Source: Linanthus parryae
Lineage: Eukaryota; Streptophyta; Magnoliopsida; Ericales; Polemoniaceae
DNA length: 64,000 nucleotides
Assembly (NCBI GenBank): GCA_023055425.1
Contig: JALGPY010000009.1
Coordinates: 19,489,775-19,553,774, forward strand
Direction: 5' to 3'
Below the pieces are notes generated by a model, which searched no databases, was not told the origin of the DNA, and saw only the letters and a program-made list of their open reading frames with translations. The translations under genes were made by a program, and so were the position numbers. Below are positions 36,210-47,978 of this stretch, in pieces. Within the stretch, counting starts at the first letter, position 1, and each line of letters opens with the position of its first letter.

Positions 36210-39200
36210 GAATAAAATAAAATAAACAAACTCTCTCCTGACAATTCTCTCCACCCCAACATCTTCTTCATCCCCAACACCTCTTTCTCCCTCTCTCACG
36301 TTATCTCTCCCTCATCCTCTATTTATTCTTTTCTTCTTCTCCTCCTCTCACCCGACAACACCACCATCACCACCTCCTCCTCCATCTCCCTCACCTCTCT
36401 GCCTTCCCTCCTCTCTGTCGAGCACCACCAGGAGAAGGCAGCTGCAGCAGCAGCTGGAAGCCACAACCAACCACCACCGCCGCTGCCACCGGCGGGAAGA
36501 CCCCGACGCAACCAACCACGCCATCACCACCACCATCTCCATAGCCTCCACCACGACCCATCTCTCCCTCTTAATCTCTCTCTTCCCCTCTGTTTTTTCG
36601 GCAGAAAGCAACAACAGCACCGGCGTCCTTCCCGACGAGAAGATCTCCAGAAAAATGGCCGCCACCACCACTGCCATCTATCTCCCTCTCCTTCCCCAGC
36701 TCTCTCCCTCTCACTCCTCTCTGCCTTGATAGAAGTAACCACCATCATCCACAACAGCAGCAGAGGAAGCAACAGTTAAAGCCGCCAAGAACCCACCGGC
36801 AAAACCTCCATTAATTCCGGCGAGAATTTTGCCGGAGCTCAACCGTAACGACCCACCTATCAAAACTTGTACCATTCAACTCAGAGAAGCCCGACCAAGT
36901 GAGAGGAAGCCTCCACTGAGGCCAAGAACCACCGGAGAAGCCCCGACGAAGCTCCATCTCCGGCGACACCGACGACGATCTCGACCTGTCCCGTTTCTTC
37001 ACTATTTCTCGCAAATTTGGACTGGGTATGACTAAAATCTTCTCCTAAGTTGTTTTCTATAATCAAAATAATGTTTTAAGTCCTTAAATACAAGACTTGA
37101 TTTGTTAGTTTGAGTGTTCTTGATTTGGGGGTTAAAGTATAATTTTCAGAAAGTTTTCTGGGGGTTATAATGTCTTTTCAGAAACTTAGGGAGAGGCAAA
37201 TGTCATTTCAGAAACTTTTTGGAGGTACTAGATGCAGTTTACAATTTCAGATTCATTTATAAAATTAGTTTTTCTTTAATTTATTTAGATTTATTATGTA
37301 ATAATTAATAACTATATTTTTGGGGTAAATATTAAAGAAGAAATTAGTTTGGGGTATTATTTGCACAATTTGAAACTTGGAGGGTATGTATCGTTGAATC
37401 TGAAACGGTTTTTCTTGAGTAGGGATCATTGTTTGTTATTCAAAAGAATAAAAAGGGGGAGCTAAATGTCGTTTACTAAAACCATATATATATATATGAA
37501 ATTAAAAATATGAAATTCGGATTACAATTATTTTCTAAGCATTCTAGCCTGCATTCCAATTATATAGAAGAGATTTTGGTATTGAAACTTTATTTCGTAT
37601 ATGCATTTCAAAGTAAACTAGATTTGTATAATATATTGGGCCTATTTATTAAATAATCAATATTATTTTGTTTAAATAGTTAATCTCAAAGTATCATAGA
37701 TTGACATTCTAAATGAATTGGTTGTAAATATCGCTTTTAGAATAAACTAGTTAGAAAATAATTTGAGGAATATTTATGAATATTTTATTAATACTTTATC
37801 TTTCTCCAAATTGAAAATAGTTATCTTCATGTTTATAAGTAGATGTTAAATGATACTTATTTTTCCTAATAGATATTTTTATGGTATCATCTCCTAAAAT
37901 AAGTTAGTGTATAGTCTTTTTAAGAACATATCTCCAATAATTAGTTTCGTTAATTGAATAATTTATTTTCTAGGAAGAATTTACTCTTGAAAAGTTAAAA
38001 ATAATTGTTAGAATATATATATATATATAATAAAATGTGTTGTATTATAATAAAGTTTAAGCTAAAATTTATAATTGAGAAGTTCTAAATCTAAATTCAT
38101 TCTCTCGCTATTTGAAATATACAAGTATCATTCACAAATTTGAGAATTTATATTAAATAAGTATTTTGAGGATGTAATTACGAAACTAGCACACTCTTGA
38201 CGAGTATAATGACAAAGATATATTTAGAGTTTGTATTAAATTAAAGTAGACTCCCTTACGACGACACTAGAGTTCATAGCATATCACATCGCCCACTTGC
38301 ATTATACGTGATAGTTGGAATTGGAATTGAAGTTGATTAGAAATTATAAATTTGTAGGTGACGAGTTTCGTAGACAGGGGCTATGTCTATTCGTAGTTCC
38401 TAGAGGGTGCTATTCGCTATCGGATTGAGGTAAGTAGACATGCCAAGCCTAGCGTGCCCTGGCTTCTTTTGTGTCGAAATATGATTTTATATCTGTCTCA
38501 AAATGTGTTTTATGACTTACATGCTTTACATGAGATTGATTACGTTTTGAGATAAATGTTTTGAGAATGTCACACGAGACTAATAATTCGTTAATAACGT
38601 AAAGTGGAAAGAGTTGTGTGGGGATTATTATTGTCGATGTTGACTTCGGTCACTCGGCCTATGATAGATTGTCGTGTTGTCTTCGTGTCACTCGAACGTT
38701 TTTATTTCAAACCCGGTCGCGACCTGCCGGGTGTCTCCATGTACTTACCTCTCTGGCCGCGAGAAGTCTTAGGGGGGTGCCGGCACTTATGGTCATGGTA
38801 GCTAGTGAAAGGATAGAAGCTCCCAACAAGTTAATAATATGAAGATCTTTGAGAAATGATTTTTATGAAAGGAAAGAAGAGATAAATTGGGAATAATTTT
38901 CCCCATTTGAGATACAAGAGAAGGATCGAGATGCAAAGTAAAAAGGAAGAGAATTTCAGAAGTGTTCCAGTATTTGTACTTTAGTCTTCAAGGATTTACT
39001 CAGTATTGTTCATTCTCATTTATGATTGTTTTTGAAAAGATATGCCTCATAATCTGTTTACAAGCTCGGGTGTTTACTTACTCAGTATTTCATTGGTGAC
39101 TTTAGAAAAACTGCGGTCTTTGTTTCTTTCCCCCGCAGGTCTTAAGAGCTGGATTGGGGTAGCGGGATTCGACACTCATCTAGTATTCGTTAGTACTTGA

Positions 39201-39379
39201 ATAAGCCGAAATCTTAGTATCACTTCATCTCATGTAACAATGTATTATGTTGAGATAATTAAAAGTTTGTAATATATAAATATCAGATATGTTGTTCTTG
39301 ATTTCCGCCGCTTCATTTTGAGTAGCACCCTCCTAGGCTCTCCGGTCGGGAACGGAAAGCTTGGGAACAAGGGGTGTTA
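35714..39379 (+). repeat. Chromovirus LTR, right arm, plus orientation
   Basis: Begins TGTAACCC and ends GGGGTGTTA at the LINE junction, with the last CA of the expected end missing. It is about 3.7 kb and matches the reverse complement of the left arm, for example CCGGCAC with a C-run at 29,470 against GGGGGGTGCCGGCAC at 38,773. It contains an AAT microsatellite at 36,173-36,206 and a CT-rich leader-like stretch at 36,230-36,800. Confidence 0.88.
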
Positions 39380-41459
39380 AGCCCATATTTATTCTTGTTT
39401 GTTAGTGAGACGTCCCGTGCACTCACGAAAGCAGTCAGGGAGGATTCTCTTTCCGGAGTTGATGCTTCGCGAGGGGGCCAAAGCTTTCCCACATCTTCTT
39501 TGCTGATGATAGTTTGGTCTTCATCAAGGCCACGGCTGAAGAAATCAACTTCTTCTGGCACACTCTTCAGCTCTACGAGATTGCTTTCGGTCAAAAGGTA
39601 AACTTCGATTGATAGACCTGGTCTCTGCAACCTACTTGGTATGAGTCAATCATTTAGTCACGAGAAATATCTTGGCTTACCAAATTCAATTGGAAAGAAA
39701 AGTATCTCTAGTTTCAGCAATTTAGCGGACAAGGTGGCTAACAATTAAGGGGTGGAAGAAGAACCTCTCCTATGCAGGGAGGGAAGTTTTGATCAAGGCG
39801 GTCTCCCAATCGATGCCTGTTTATACTATGTCATGTTTTAAGATTCCTGTTTCTCTTTGTGACAAGCTTGAGCGCATCTCTTGTCAGTTCTTTTGGGGCA
39901 AACAACGTGATCAGAAAGGAGGTCACTGAATCTCTTGGGAATCCCTAAAGAAAAAAAAAGCGGAAGGTGGAATTGGCTTTAAAGATTTGAAGGAATTTAA
40001 CAATGCTTTGCTTGCAAAGCAATATTGGCGCATCTTTAAAATGGACTCTCTTATGAGTCGGGTATTCAAACATAAATATGCTCCTCACAAAGATCTTTTC
40101 TCAGCCACGGTTTCTTCGAACTCATCTTATTGGCGGTCAATTTTCGGAGCTCAAGACATTATTCGGGCGGGGGTTAGATGGAAAGTTGGAGATGGTAGAA
40201 GCATTCGGATTTCCGAGGATCCATGGTTGAAACGACTGCCGAGTTTCCGTACAATTATGAGGCCGCACGGGGCTACATGTATGCATGTCTCTGATTTTAT
40301 CACAGTGGATAAAACATGGGATATTGACAAGTTGAATGCTATGGGCTTCGCTCCGGATGTGACGGAAATAAAGCAGGTTAAAGTCTCGCAGCAGGCTGAA
40401 GCTGATGCATTGTGTTGGCACTTTTCAGAGGACGAAAATTACTCGGTTCCGTCGGGATATGAACTGAGTCGACGACAAACAATGAGTGATTTAATTTCAG
40501 AATCCATGTCGGGGACGGCTTCGCCTTGGCTCACGGTGCTGTGGAAGAAAAGGGTCCAACCAAAAATCATCTATACCGTGTGGAGGGCGGCTCAAAATTC
40601 TCTATCAATAAAGATGAATGTGTACCGTTTCAAGAAGAACATTTCGGTTGATTGCACTTTTTTCCATAGCCACCCCGAAACCGCCACCCACCTGTTCATG
40701 AAATGCTCGGTCGCCGTGAAACTGTGGGACCGCTTCGGTACTGTATTTAGAGAGAGCAAGTTTGGGGAGATCACCGATTGGATCCCAACCGTATTTCCGA
40801 CGCTTTCATCTAAGGAAAGGACGAGCTTCTGCAAAATCCTATGGCGGATTTGGAAGCACCGTAATGGTGTTGTGTTCCAAAATGAGTGCCTCACCGACGA
40901 AGCACTCTACAGATCGGTGTTGGAGTATGTTGATCTCACTGCTGAGCTTGCTTCGAGACAGAGAAGGGAAGCTTCGGACGAGGTCTTGCCTTTCTCCTGC
41001 TGGCGGCCACCGGACGTTGGTATGGTCAAGTTGAATACAGACGGTGCGTGGAAGGCTTCCGATCACAAAGCTACTTCGAGTGCGGTCCTTCGGGATCACC
41101 AGGGCTCCGTGGTAGCTGCGGTAGCATCTCCTTTGTTCACGGCATCGTCGGCGTTTGAGGCAGAAACGGCTGCCATTAGAGACGGTCTCATTATTGCCGC
41201 TGAAAATGGGAAGAGGAAAATTATCGTGGAGTCGGATGCGAAGAGGGTTATTGAAGCAATCAACAACATTAGAAGGCTCCAGGCGGATAGATCGGATAAC
41301 AGAGATTTCCTCAGAACCATTCACGAGCTGTCTCAAACGTTTAATTTCATTTCTTTTACCTATAGCCATCGCTCTACCAATCTAGTAGCCCATGAGTTTG
41401 CTAAATTTGGTTTAACAATCCCAAATAAATTTGTTTGGCTAGGTAATTACCCATCTTGA
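39380..41459 (+). pseudogene. LINE ORF2 3' part: reverse transcriptase end, zinc-binding domain, RNase H
   Basis: The reverse transcriptase resumes at LSPYLFLFVSE. The FADD catalytic motif is at 39,499-39,510 in a shifted frame, and a TGA follows at about 39,610. A 490-codon open stretch (39,987-41,459) contains the zf-RVT region (TVWRAAQNSLSIKMNVYRF, CTFFHSHPETATHLFMKCSVA) and an RNase H domain of the RVT_3 type (KLNTDGAWK, FEAETAAIRDGL, VESDAKRVIEAI, THRSTN-like YSHRSTNLVAHEFAK). About ten residues of the reverse transcriptase between GRIV and LSPY are missing from both sides of the insertion. Confidence 0.93.
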
Positions 41460-41550
41460 GTCCAGCAGCTTCTTCTACATGATGTAATGGGGATGAACAA
41501 TCCCAATGTTTTGCATTAATGGAAGTTGATCTTTTTCTCGAAAAAAAAAA

Positions 41551-41565
41551 GAAATATGATCATTA
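41551..41565. repeat. LINE target-site duplication, right
   Basis: GAAATATGATCATTA directly after the LINE's A-run at 41,541-41,550. Confidence 0.93.
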
Positions 41566-41600
41566 GATATAGTAAGTCATTTTATATCCTATAAGCCATT

Positions 41601-41601
<1 letters not shown>

Positions 41602-41631
<30 letters not shown>

Positions 41632-41650
41632 GTATGTATACACACACACA
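41602..41650. repeat. TA/TG/CA microsatellite
   Basis: Runs of TA, then TATG, then CA directly abut the Helitron end at 41,651. Confidence 0.9.
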
Positions 41651-41690
41651 CTAGGGGATTGCCCATGCCGAGGGCACTACCCTGACCAAA
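41651..41690 (-). mobile_element. Helitron 3' terminus (other end not located)
   Basis: On the minus strand this ends ...GGGCAATCCCCTAG followed by T, with the CTAG end and the subterminal GC-rich stem (GTGCCCTCGGCATGGGC). It closely resembles the terminus of the Helitron at 52,813. The element would extend rightwards, but its TC-type 5' end could not be placed because of later insertions. Confidence 0.78.
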
Positions 41691-42751
41691 ACTCTAAACA
41701 AATGATAACGGGAAGAGATTATGCATCCATACAAATGCTTGTCAAAATACTAACTTTTCCTAAATAGAAAAATGTATGATATTCACTCAACCGTCACAAA
41801 GGAAAAATCTTACATTGACATTTAACAGTTTCAAAATTATGAAACATCACAAGATTAGCTGATTAGAAAAGCATATGAAAGATAAAGCGGTCGATACATT
41901 CAGTATAACAATTTGTAGCACCTGATGTCTCTTATCAATCTTCGTTGACTTCATTCATTGAACACATTTAACTGAAGTGCCAAGTGTCCAACTTCCTGCG
42001 AGCAAGACATAAGAACATCTCCAAGAGATGGCCTATAAGTTGTTTTGGCACAAATTTAGGCTAGTTTTGCTCAAAAATCATCTCCAAATCTGGTGCAAAA
42101 TCTGGCCTAAATTTGAGTCAAACCTATAATTGGACCAGTTCTGGCCTAAACTGAGGACAATTTGGAAGTTGGTATAAAAAATTAAAAAACTTTGATTTAT
42201 TACTCTGCTCCTCCTAATCCTCCACTGCTCCTCCAACGTTCGTATTCACTGTTGCAACGGTAACTTTATAAATACTTGGCAACAATTAAAGTGAAAAACA
42301 CAAAAAAAATTATAAAAATTACCTAAAACTTGATTCATTAGTATAATTAATTCGATATTAATTTAATAAAGTGTGATAATTATTAAATATAGTAAAATAA
42401 TTATTTAATAATGAAAACTATAAATAATAAAATAATACTTGTGGCCTATATTTAGGCCAGCTGCTGGAGCAATAACTCAAAAAGTGCAGATGTAAAATTT
42501 AGGACATGTACAAATATAGTACAAGGAAAATTCAACTGTTGGAGATGCTTTAAGTAATTCAAAACCCTGAAAGAATGTTTGTTCACTCTCACAATGATCC
42601 ATCGAACCAAAAAGAAAATCACATCAACAGTATTCATTAGACATTCATTTACGCCACTATGAGGGAGTAGAACATGGAAAAAATATGATAAAACTGCAAC
42701 TAAAGTTACCGGACAATCCTATACGATTTGCTTGTTATTACATCTTCTTAC

Positions 42752-44201
42752 TTAGTTAAAGTTCTGTTTTCGTTCCTGAGAGAAAGTCATGCTTCCAACA
42801 TGCTTGTCGAGCTGGTGTCTATCAGTGACCCTTGTGGTATTGTTGTAGTATGTTCGGTTGTCCTCTTTGACCAAACAACTGAAAAATGTAGCCCTAATAT
42901 CAGTAAGACAGTAAATAAAGTCATCAGAAGCTCCATTTCTGAATAATGTCTAAGAGATAATATTATTGAAGAGAACATATGTCAACTCCTGAATAATGTC
43001 TAAGAGATAACATCAAATGGGATTGATCATTTACCCCTATTATTTATTAACAACGTCTTAGAAATTGAAGAAACCATGGAAACTAAATACCATCAATACT
43101 AAAATGAATATAGTTCAATTTATGTAAATTTATTCATCTTTTGGAAGTTCAGTTGGTAAAAGAGAGTATAACAATTACATGGCATGTCAATTTTAAGTAA
43201 CTGTATGGACGGAAATGTCAATCCTGAATACACAACGAAATCCTTAGCAAAATTTGATCAAATTTTAAGGTTCTCAAATTAAGAAGTCCAATCTTAAAAT
43301 TATGCTAATGAGGTCCCGAGCTTGACTCGTTGAGGGGAATAAGCTGATTTAAGGCTCTAAGAGTTACCTGATGATAGAAATAGGATTCATGTGATTTAGC
43401 CACGATGGAGTAGGTCCGTGAATAGTTGATATTTCTGTATGAAAAAAAAATAGCTTTGAGTAACAGGGATGTAAAGCAGCAACACCACCAATCATCATAA
43501 GTGATTCTCTCTATTTGTGGATATACAATAAGAGTACTAAAAACAATAAGAACAAACTGAACTAAACTTGAGAAATTAACAGGTTAAAATAAATTCCAAC
43601 TGGAAACGAAATTACATACCTGAGTAACCTGAACGATGAATTGGTAAATCTTGAACTGTTGCTACACTGGGTGAATCACCTAGTTGGACCACTGGCACGT
43701 AGGAGCATTTTCCATACCTTGCCACATAAATTTATGTAAACCCTCATTTAGAATTAAAGCTTCTGACAAACCATATAGAGAAATATAATTTTTCCAGGAG
43801 AGTATGATCAATGAACCAGATTTTTAAAACAAGAGCACCCACAACTATCAATTTTTTATACTGAAATACTCTATAATCATAATATGTTGTATAATTGAAT
43901 ACATTTTAAGTAATTATTCAAATGAACATTGATGGTGTCCTACATTTGGCAGAGAAATGAGACAATTTTATGAATTTGTTATAATGTTACCGATCAGCCA
44001 CCATTACCATCAAGGGCATCCCTGAATATAATCAGCCGAAGGTAAGAAAATAATGAGAATCTCAACAGGTTGGAATGACACACGAAAAATTAAGTTCCAA
44101 AATCTCATAATGTTAATATACAACACCGCATGAATAACCATCGAAACAAAAGATTTTTTCGGAATTCATGAAACCTGTTACCGGTAAGCCATAATCTGCC
44201 A
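42752..44201 (-). pseudogene. Host-gene fragment of at least three, possibly five, phase-matched exons
   Basis: Exon-like blocks with GT/AG boundaries lie at 43,620-43,717 (98 bases), 43,368-43,434 (67) and 42,752-42,938 (187, ending in a stop at 42,752-42,754). Two smaller upstream blocks are possible at 44,182-44,201 and 43,991-44,021. All four junctions keep the reading frame. Encoded blocks include YGKCSYVPVVQLGDSPSVA, ISTIHGPTPSWLNHMNPI and RNGASDDFIYCLTDIRATFF, and they end KQNFN. I do not recognise the protein. It lies next to a Helitron 3' end on the same strand, which suggests capture. The alternative is the tail of a native gene. Confidence 0.6.
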
Positions 44202-44268
44202 CTGAAAGCTGTAGAATGTGTCAAATAGAAAATTCAGCACAGAGAATACACATTATTTGAAAACTAAC

Positions 44269-45060
44269 CACTACAAAAAATTGGGTTTATTACGACGAGT
44301 AAACCCGTCGTTATATCCCGAAAATTCGTCGATAGAAAACAAAGAAGACAAAAAAAGTCCGTCCAAAATGCGTCGGAATAGCTCCATCGTTAGTTCGACG
44401 GGGCGACATCATATCCCTGTGGTCCGTAAATGTTTTTACCGACCAAAAAAAATTTTGGCCAAAACTTTTGTCGACGATTATTTCGACAAACTTTTTCTAA
44501 TCGTGGAATTTATCGCGACAGCTATTCTCGTCGTCTTTTGTCTTTGTACGAATATTTTTTTCGTCGTTATTTATTATCTATTTTCGTAACTTTTATGCTG
44601 TTTGCCAAATTTTTTCGTGAACGACGACCATAGTACTTGTCTTTATTTCTTAAAACGATAATTTTACTCGTCGTATATAGTCATTTTGCTCACTAATTGT
44701 TCGTCGAGGAGTGGTCATCTATAAAAATAATATTTTTTATAAATAAATACTGAATTCATAAAAAATTTGAGAAGAAATGAAATTTCTATTAATATCAACC
44801 GAACCCAGTGTACCAAAAATTTGTACATTTACATCAACTACAACGTAAAATTCTAACAAACTATATATCATCCAAATCAAAACTACAAACTTAGCATAAT
44901 CTACACTAGCTAGGTACGTAATTGTGAATAGGGAAGCTCCGATGTGAAGGTGTATCGTGCATAGGAGGTGGAGGCGACCTTGAGTTCTTGCAAGCTACAC
45001 GGTCATGCAATCGTCGTGTTGGGAGTCCGATTCACAAAACCTGAAGACATTCACAAATAG
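44269..45060 (-). mobile_element. CACTA (En/Spm-type) transposon end
   Basis: The sequence starts CACTACAAAAAAT, the usual plant CACTA terminus, and is followed by dense CGTCG/CGACG subterminal repeats to about 44,710. A minus-strand patch with an acceptor-like TCTTCAG near 45,040 could be the last transposase exon. The other terminus was not found before the copia LTR at 45,369. Strand is inferred from the terminus and the tail-like AT-rich stretch at 44,720-44,900. Confidence 0.7.
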
Positions 45061-45363
45061 CATATAAATTTTCTGACAAGTATGAACAAGAATTATGTAC
45101 ATGCAGTATAAGGTGTATGCTAAACCCAACTCAGCTAGCTAGCTGTTCACCTGATATACAAAATTCACATTCTTAAATCTGATTCACACAAATAACAATG
45201 GACAACTGCCGGAAGAAGGCACAACAGTGACATTGTCAAATGCAATTTTAAGCTCTCAGGGAGCCCTCATCTCAATTCAGCTATACCGATAAACTTCCAT
45301 AACTTCTGAGAGCATACAATGTACATATAATATTGTGCGTGGAGTGTGTGAATTGTATGCATG
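45061..45363. other. Spacer between CACTA end and solo LTR
   Basis: No gene seen; it may be the continuing interior of the CACTA element. Confidence 0.35.
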
Positions 45364-45368
45364 GTCTC

Positions 45369-46665
45369 TGTAAGATCGGGTTGTTCAAGGCTTGGAATAG
45401 TTTAGCTATTTCAAGGCGTTGAACCAGCTTTCAAATCCTAGAATCAGTTCTCAGAGGCTTGAAGCTATTTTCAAGGCCTTGAAACTGGATTCAAAGCCTT
45501 GAAACTGCTTAACATGTGTGAATATTCTCAGGGGGAGTTTTCTGCAAGCTCTCTGATTTGATTCCCTCTATATCTTTCATATATTTGATTCACTGTTATT
45601 AGATGATGAAAGACAAATTATTCTAACACTTTGAACATAGAATATCATCTGTTTGACTTTCATATTGCAGGAAATTTAATTTCAAGTTTTGCAGGATAGT
45701 TTCCTATACTGATCTTGTGCAGATTTGGAAATAGTTGGACACTTTGATCCTGTGATCAATCAGACTTGGATGACAGCTTCTCAAGGTGTTTAAAAGAAAG
45801 ATCACAAAAAAATCTCTGAAGATTGTGATCATCCAACCGTTGGAGAAGATGTCAAAGAAGTCAAACTCTGTTGCCTTCAAAATAGGAAGTTTGTTGCTGA
45901 AAATCTGGGAAGATTTACAGAGCTGTTTGAAGTTTAAATAGAGCTCAATTCTGAAGCAACTAGACACAACACTCAACGGGCAAAAAGAGAGAAAGAGTTC
46001 TGGATTGACAAGCATCAATGAAGTTCATTATTCTTCCAATCCATTTAACAGAAAATCAATGCATACTTCACTGCATTTTCAACACTCTATGTGTTCTTTT
46101 GTATTGTACTCCATTGGTAGATCATTTTTTTAGTATCTCTATATTCATTCTCAAGGATTGTTCAAAGTGAACAATAGAGAATTCTTAGTTAATCAGTTAG
46201 CTAGAGCAGGTACTAGACTGGTTAGGGAAAACCACAAGCCGTAACAGAGTAAGGGAACTCTCTGTGATTGAGTTTTAGGGCTTACCTTTTGATTAATAAG
46301 AATTGTGTTGAAAATCCTACAGGGATCTAATACCTGAGGTAGAGACGTGGGTCCAAGTGGACTGAACTCTATAAATCACTTGCCTCTTGCATTTACAGTT
46401 CATTCTTTTTCATAGTATTTGCAGCACACACAACTGTCTGTTTTTCAAGGGTTTGAACTTGTTTTCAAGACCTTGAAAAAGGCTTACTTGCTTTATACAA
46501 ACTGCATTTCATCCAAGGGCTTGAACTTGTTTTCAAGGCCTTGAACTTATCTGTTTTCACAAGGTTTCGTCTTCCTAGCAAATTTTGCAAAAAGTTGGCA
46601 TACTCTATTCAACCCCCCTTATAGAGTATCTTAGTTGCATTAACACCTGCACACTCACACTTTCA
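45369..46665 (+). mobile_element. Solo LTR of the SIRE-like copia family
   Basis: The 1,297-base LTR starts TGTAAGATCGGG and ends CACTTTCA. It is flanked by GTCTC on both sides (45,364-45,368 and 46,666-46,670), a perfect 5-base target duplication. It matches the LTR at 6,957-8,252 in opposite orientation. No internal element sequence is present, so it arose by LTR-LTR recombination. TTCAAGGCCTTGAA-type palindromes cluster at both ends (45,386-45,510 and 46,445-46,545). Confidence 0.93.
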
Positions 46666-47410
46666 GTCTCCACCAAGCAGGAGTCTCCACCCACACCACG
46701 CAGGGTCTCGAGCGAGCAATATGCAGCATACAGCAGTGGAAGTGTCAAACATATATAGTGAGTGTTTCAGTGCGTGTTCCATGCATAGCTTCCACCTGGC
46801 AGGAGCCTCCACCCACACCACGCAGGGGTCTCGTTTACGATTTTCAGATGCGAGGAACAGTCAGATGATGTAAAGTATTGCGGGGTAATTTACCTCTATT
46901 GGCGACGGAACTCGTCCTTCAACAAAATACTCTGCAAATATTTTGGAGATTTCTGGCCTGGTATTTTTTGGACATCACATAAGGCGCTAATATATACTAC
47001 AAGTTATCAATGTTCTATAACATTCAAATTTTACCTGCAACAGGTGAGTGGAAAAAAGTTATTATAATTTTGTAATGTTGTCACCCCTAACCAATGAGGT
47101 GGTTCATGAGCCTATACCTACTGCACTAATCTCTAAACCAGCAATGATCTCTCTGCAACCACATCCTTAAACCCATCAATGATTTCTCTGAAACTAAATT
47201 TTTAAACCATCATTTATTAATCGATTTGTTACTCTAAAGCTATGTTACTCTAAAAACCCATGTATTATTATACTTTGGTCTGCTTCGCTTGAAAGTTCCA
47301 AGTTAGAGATATCACTCGCTATGTATGTATGTTGTTTGCAACATAACAATACACATATGGGAGGGCAGTTGGTTGAAAGAGTTTAGAATTCACCAGCTCC
47401 AAAACAAACA
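46666..47410. repeat. Spacer with duplicated short blocks
   Basis: TCTCCACCCACACCACGCAGG occurs near 46,682 and again, slightly changed, near 46,805. A block near 47,085-47,215 (AATGAGGT...CCTATACCTACTG) recurs at 47,705-47,820. The small palindrome ACCTGCAACAGGT near 47,033 is repeated at about 62,559. No gene is supported. Confidence 0.55.
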
Positions 47411-47413
47411 ACT

Positions 47414-47459
47414 GCAGAGAGGGTCAACCACCCTCCAAAAAATATCTTCATCTCTCTGC
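47414..47459 (-). other. Conserved hairpin, copy 9, away from the array
   Basis: On the minus strand GCAGAGAG pairs with CTCTCTGC around GGGTGGTTGACCC. It lies 24 kb from the main array and in opposite orientation, with GAGGCTCAATC upstream, as in copies 5 and 6. Confidence 0.5.
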
Positions 47460-47899
47460 AGATTGAGCCTCATTCTCGAGTCATTATTATAAAAAAAATT
47501 GCATCATTTTGCTATAAGAGAAGAAACAGAGTGGTTCTAAGAGACTGTTTGGTATCAGCTTAAAGAAACAAAATTCTGACTAAGTCAACCGATAGTAGAC
47601 TGCGACCAATTCGCCAGCCGGTTAAAGAGCAAATTTTAAACTCCACGGACATCACAAAGCCAAATGTTTATACCGAAGAAAACAATGTTAAAACTATATT
47701 CAGAACATTTCCACCCCTAATCAATGAGGTTCATCATTAACCTATACCTACTGACCTGCACTACTCTTTAAACCATCAGTAATTTTGATATGAAACCACA
47801 TCTTCAAACTAGAATTTATTAAACTCAATTAATCCCCAACCCCCACCTATCAATCTTTAAACTCTCAATCTTCTCCTAACCCCCCAGCTCCCAACTGTG
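47460..47899. other. Intergenic sequence
   Basis: Contains the second copy of the CCTATACCTACTG repeat at 47,705-47,820. No gene seen. Confidence 0.4.
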
Positions 47900-47906
47900 T
47901 ATAAAA
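47900..47906 (+). promoter_or_regulatory. TATA-box-like sequence
   Basis: TATAAAA lies 72 bases before an ATG at 47,979, in a C-rich, AT-spaced stretch resembling a plant core promoter. No expression evidence is available. Confidence 0.4.
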
Positions 47907-47978
47907 CCAGAGCCTACAGCCTTGTACATTTCATTACACCTTTCATCTTCCTATATAGAGTTTTGCTTTTGTGAAAGC

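Larger units (their letters stand above)
25498..41550 (+). mobile_element. Full-length L1-type LINE, split by a chromovirus block
   Basis: A 15-base direct repeat, GAAATATGATCATTA, occurs at 25,483-25,497 and again at 41,551-41,565 right after an A-run. This is the signature of target-primed insertion. Without the 28,840-39,379 insertion the LINE is about 5.5 kb. It encodes ORF1 (DUF4283-like) and ORF2 (endonuclease, reverse transcriptase, RNase H), both broken. Confidence 0.95.

Noticed and set aside
36323..36772. Overlapping minus-strand frames rich in Gly, Val and Arg
   Set aside because: Same low-complexity leader-like region of the right LTR, read antisense.
42728..42946. Plus-strand open frame of 72 codons
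   Set aside because: It is antisense to the phase-matched terminal exon on minus, which is better supported by splice sites.
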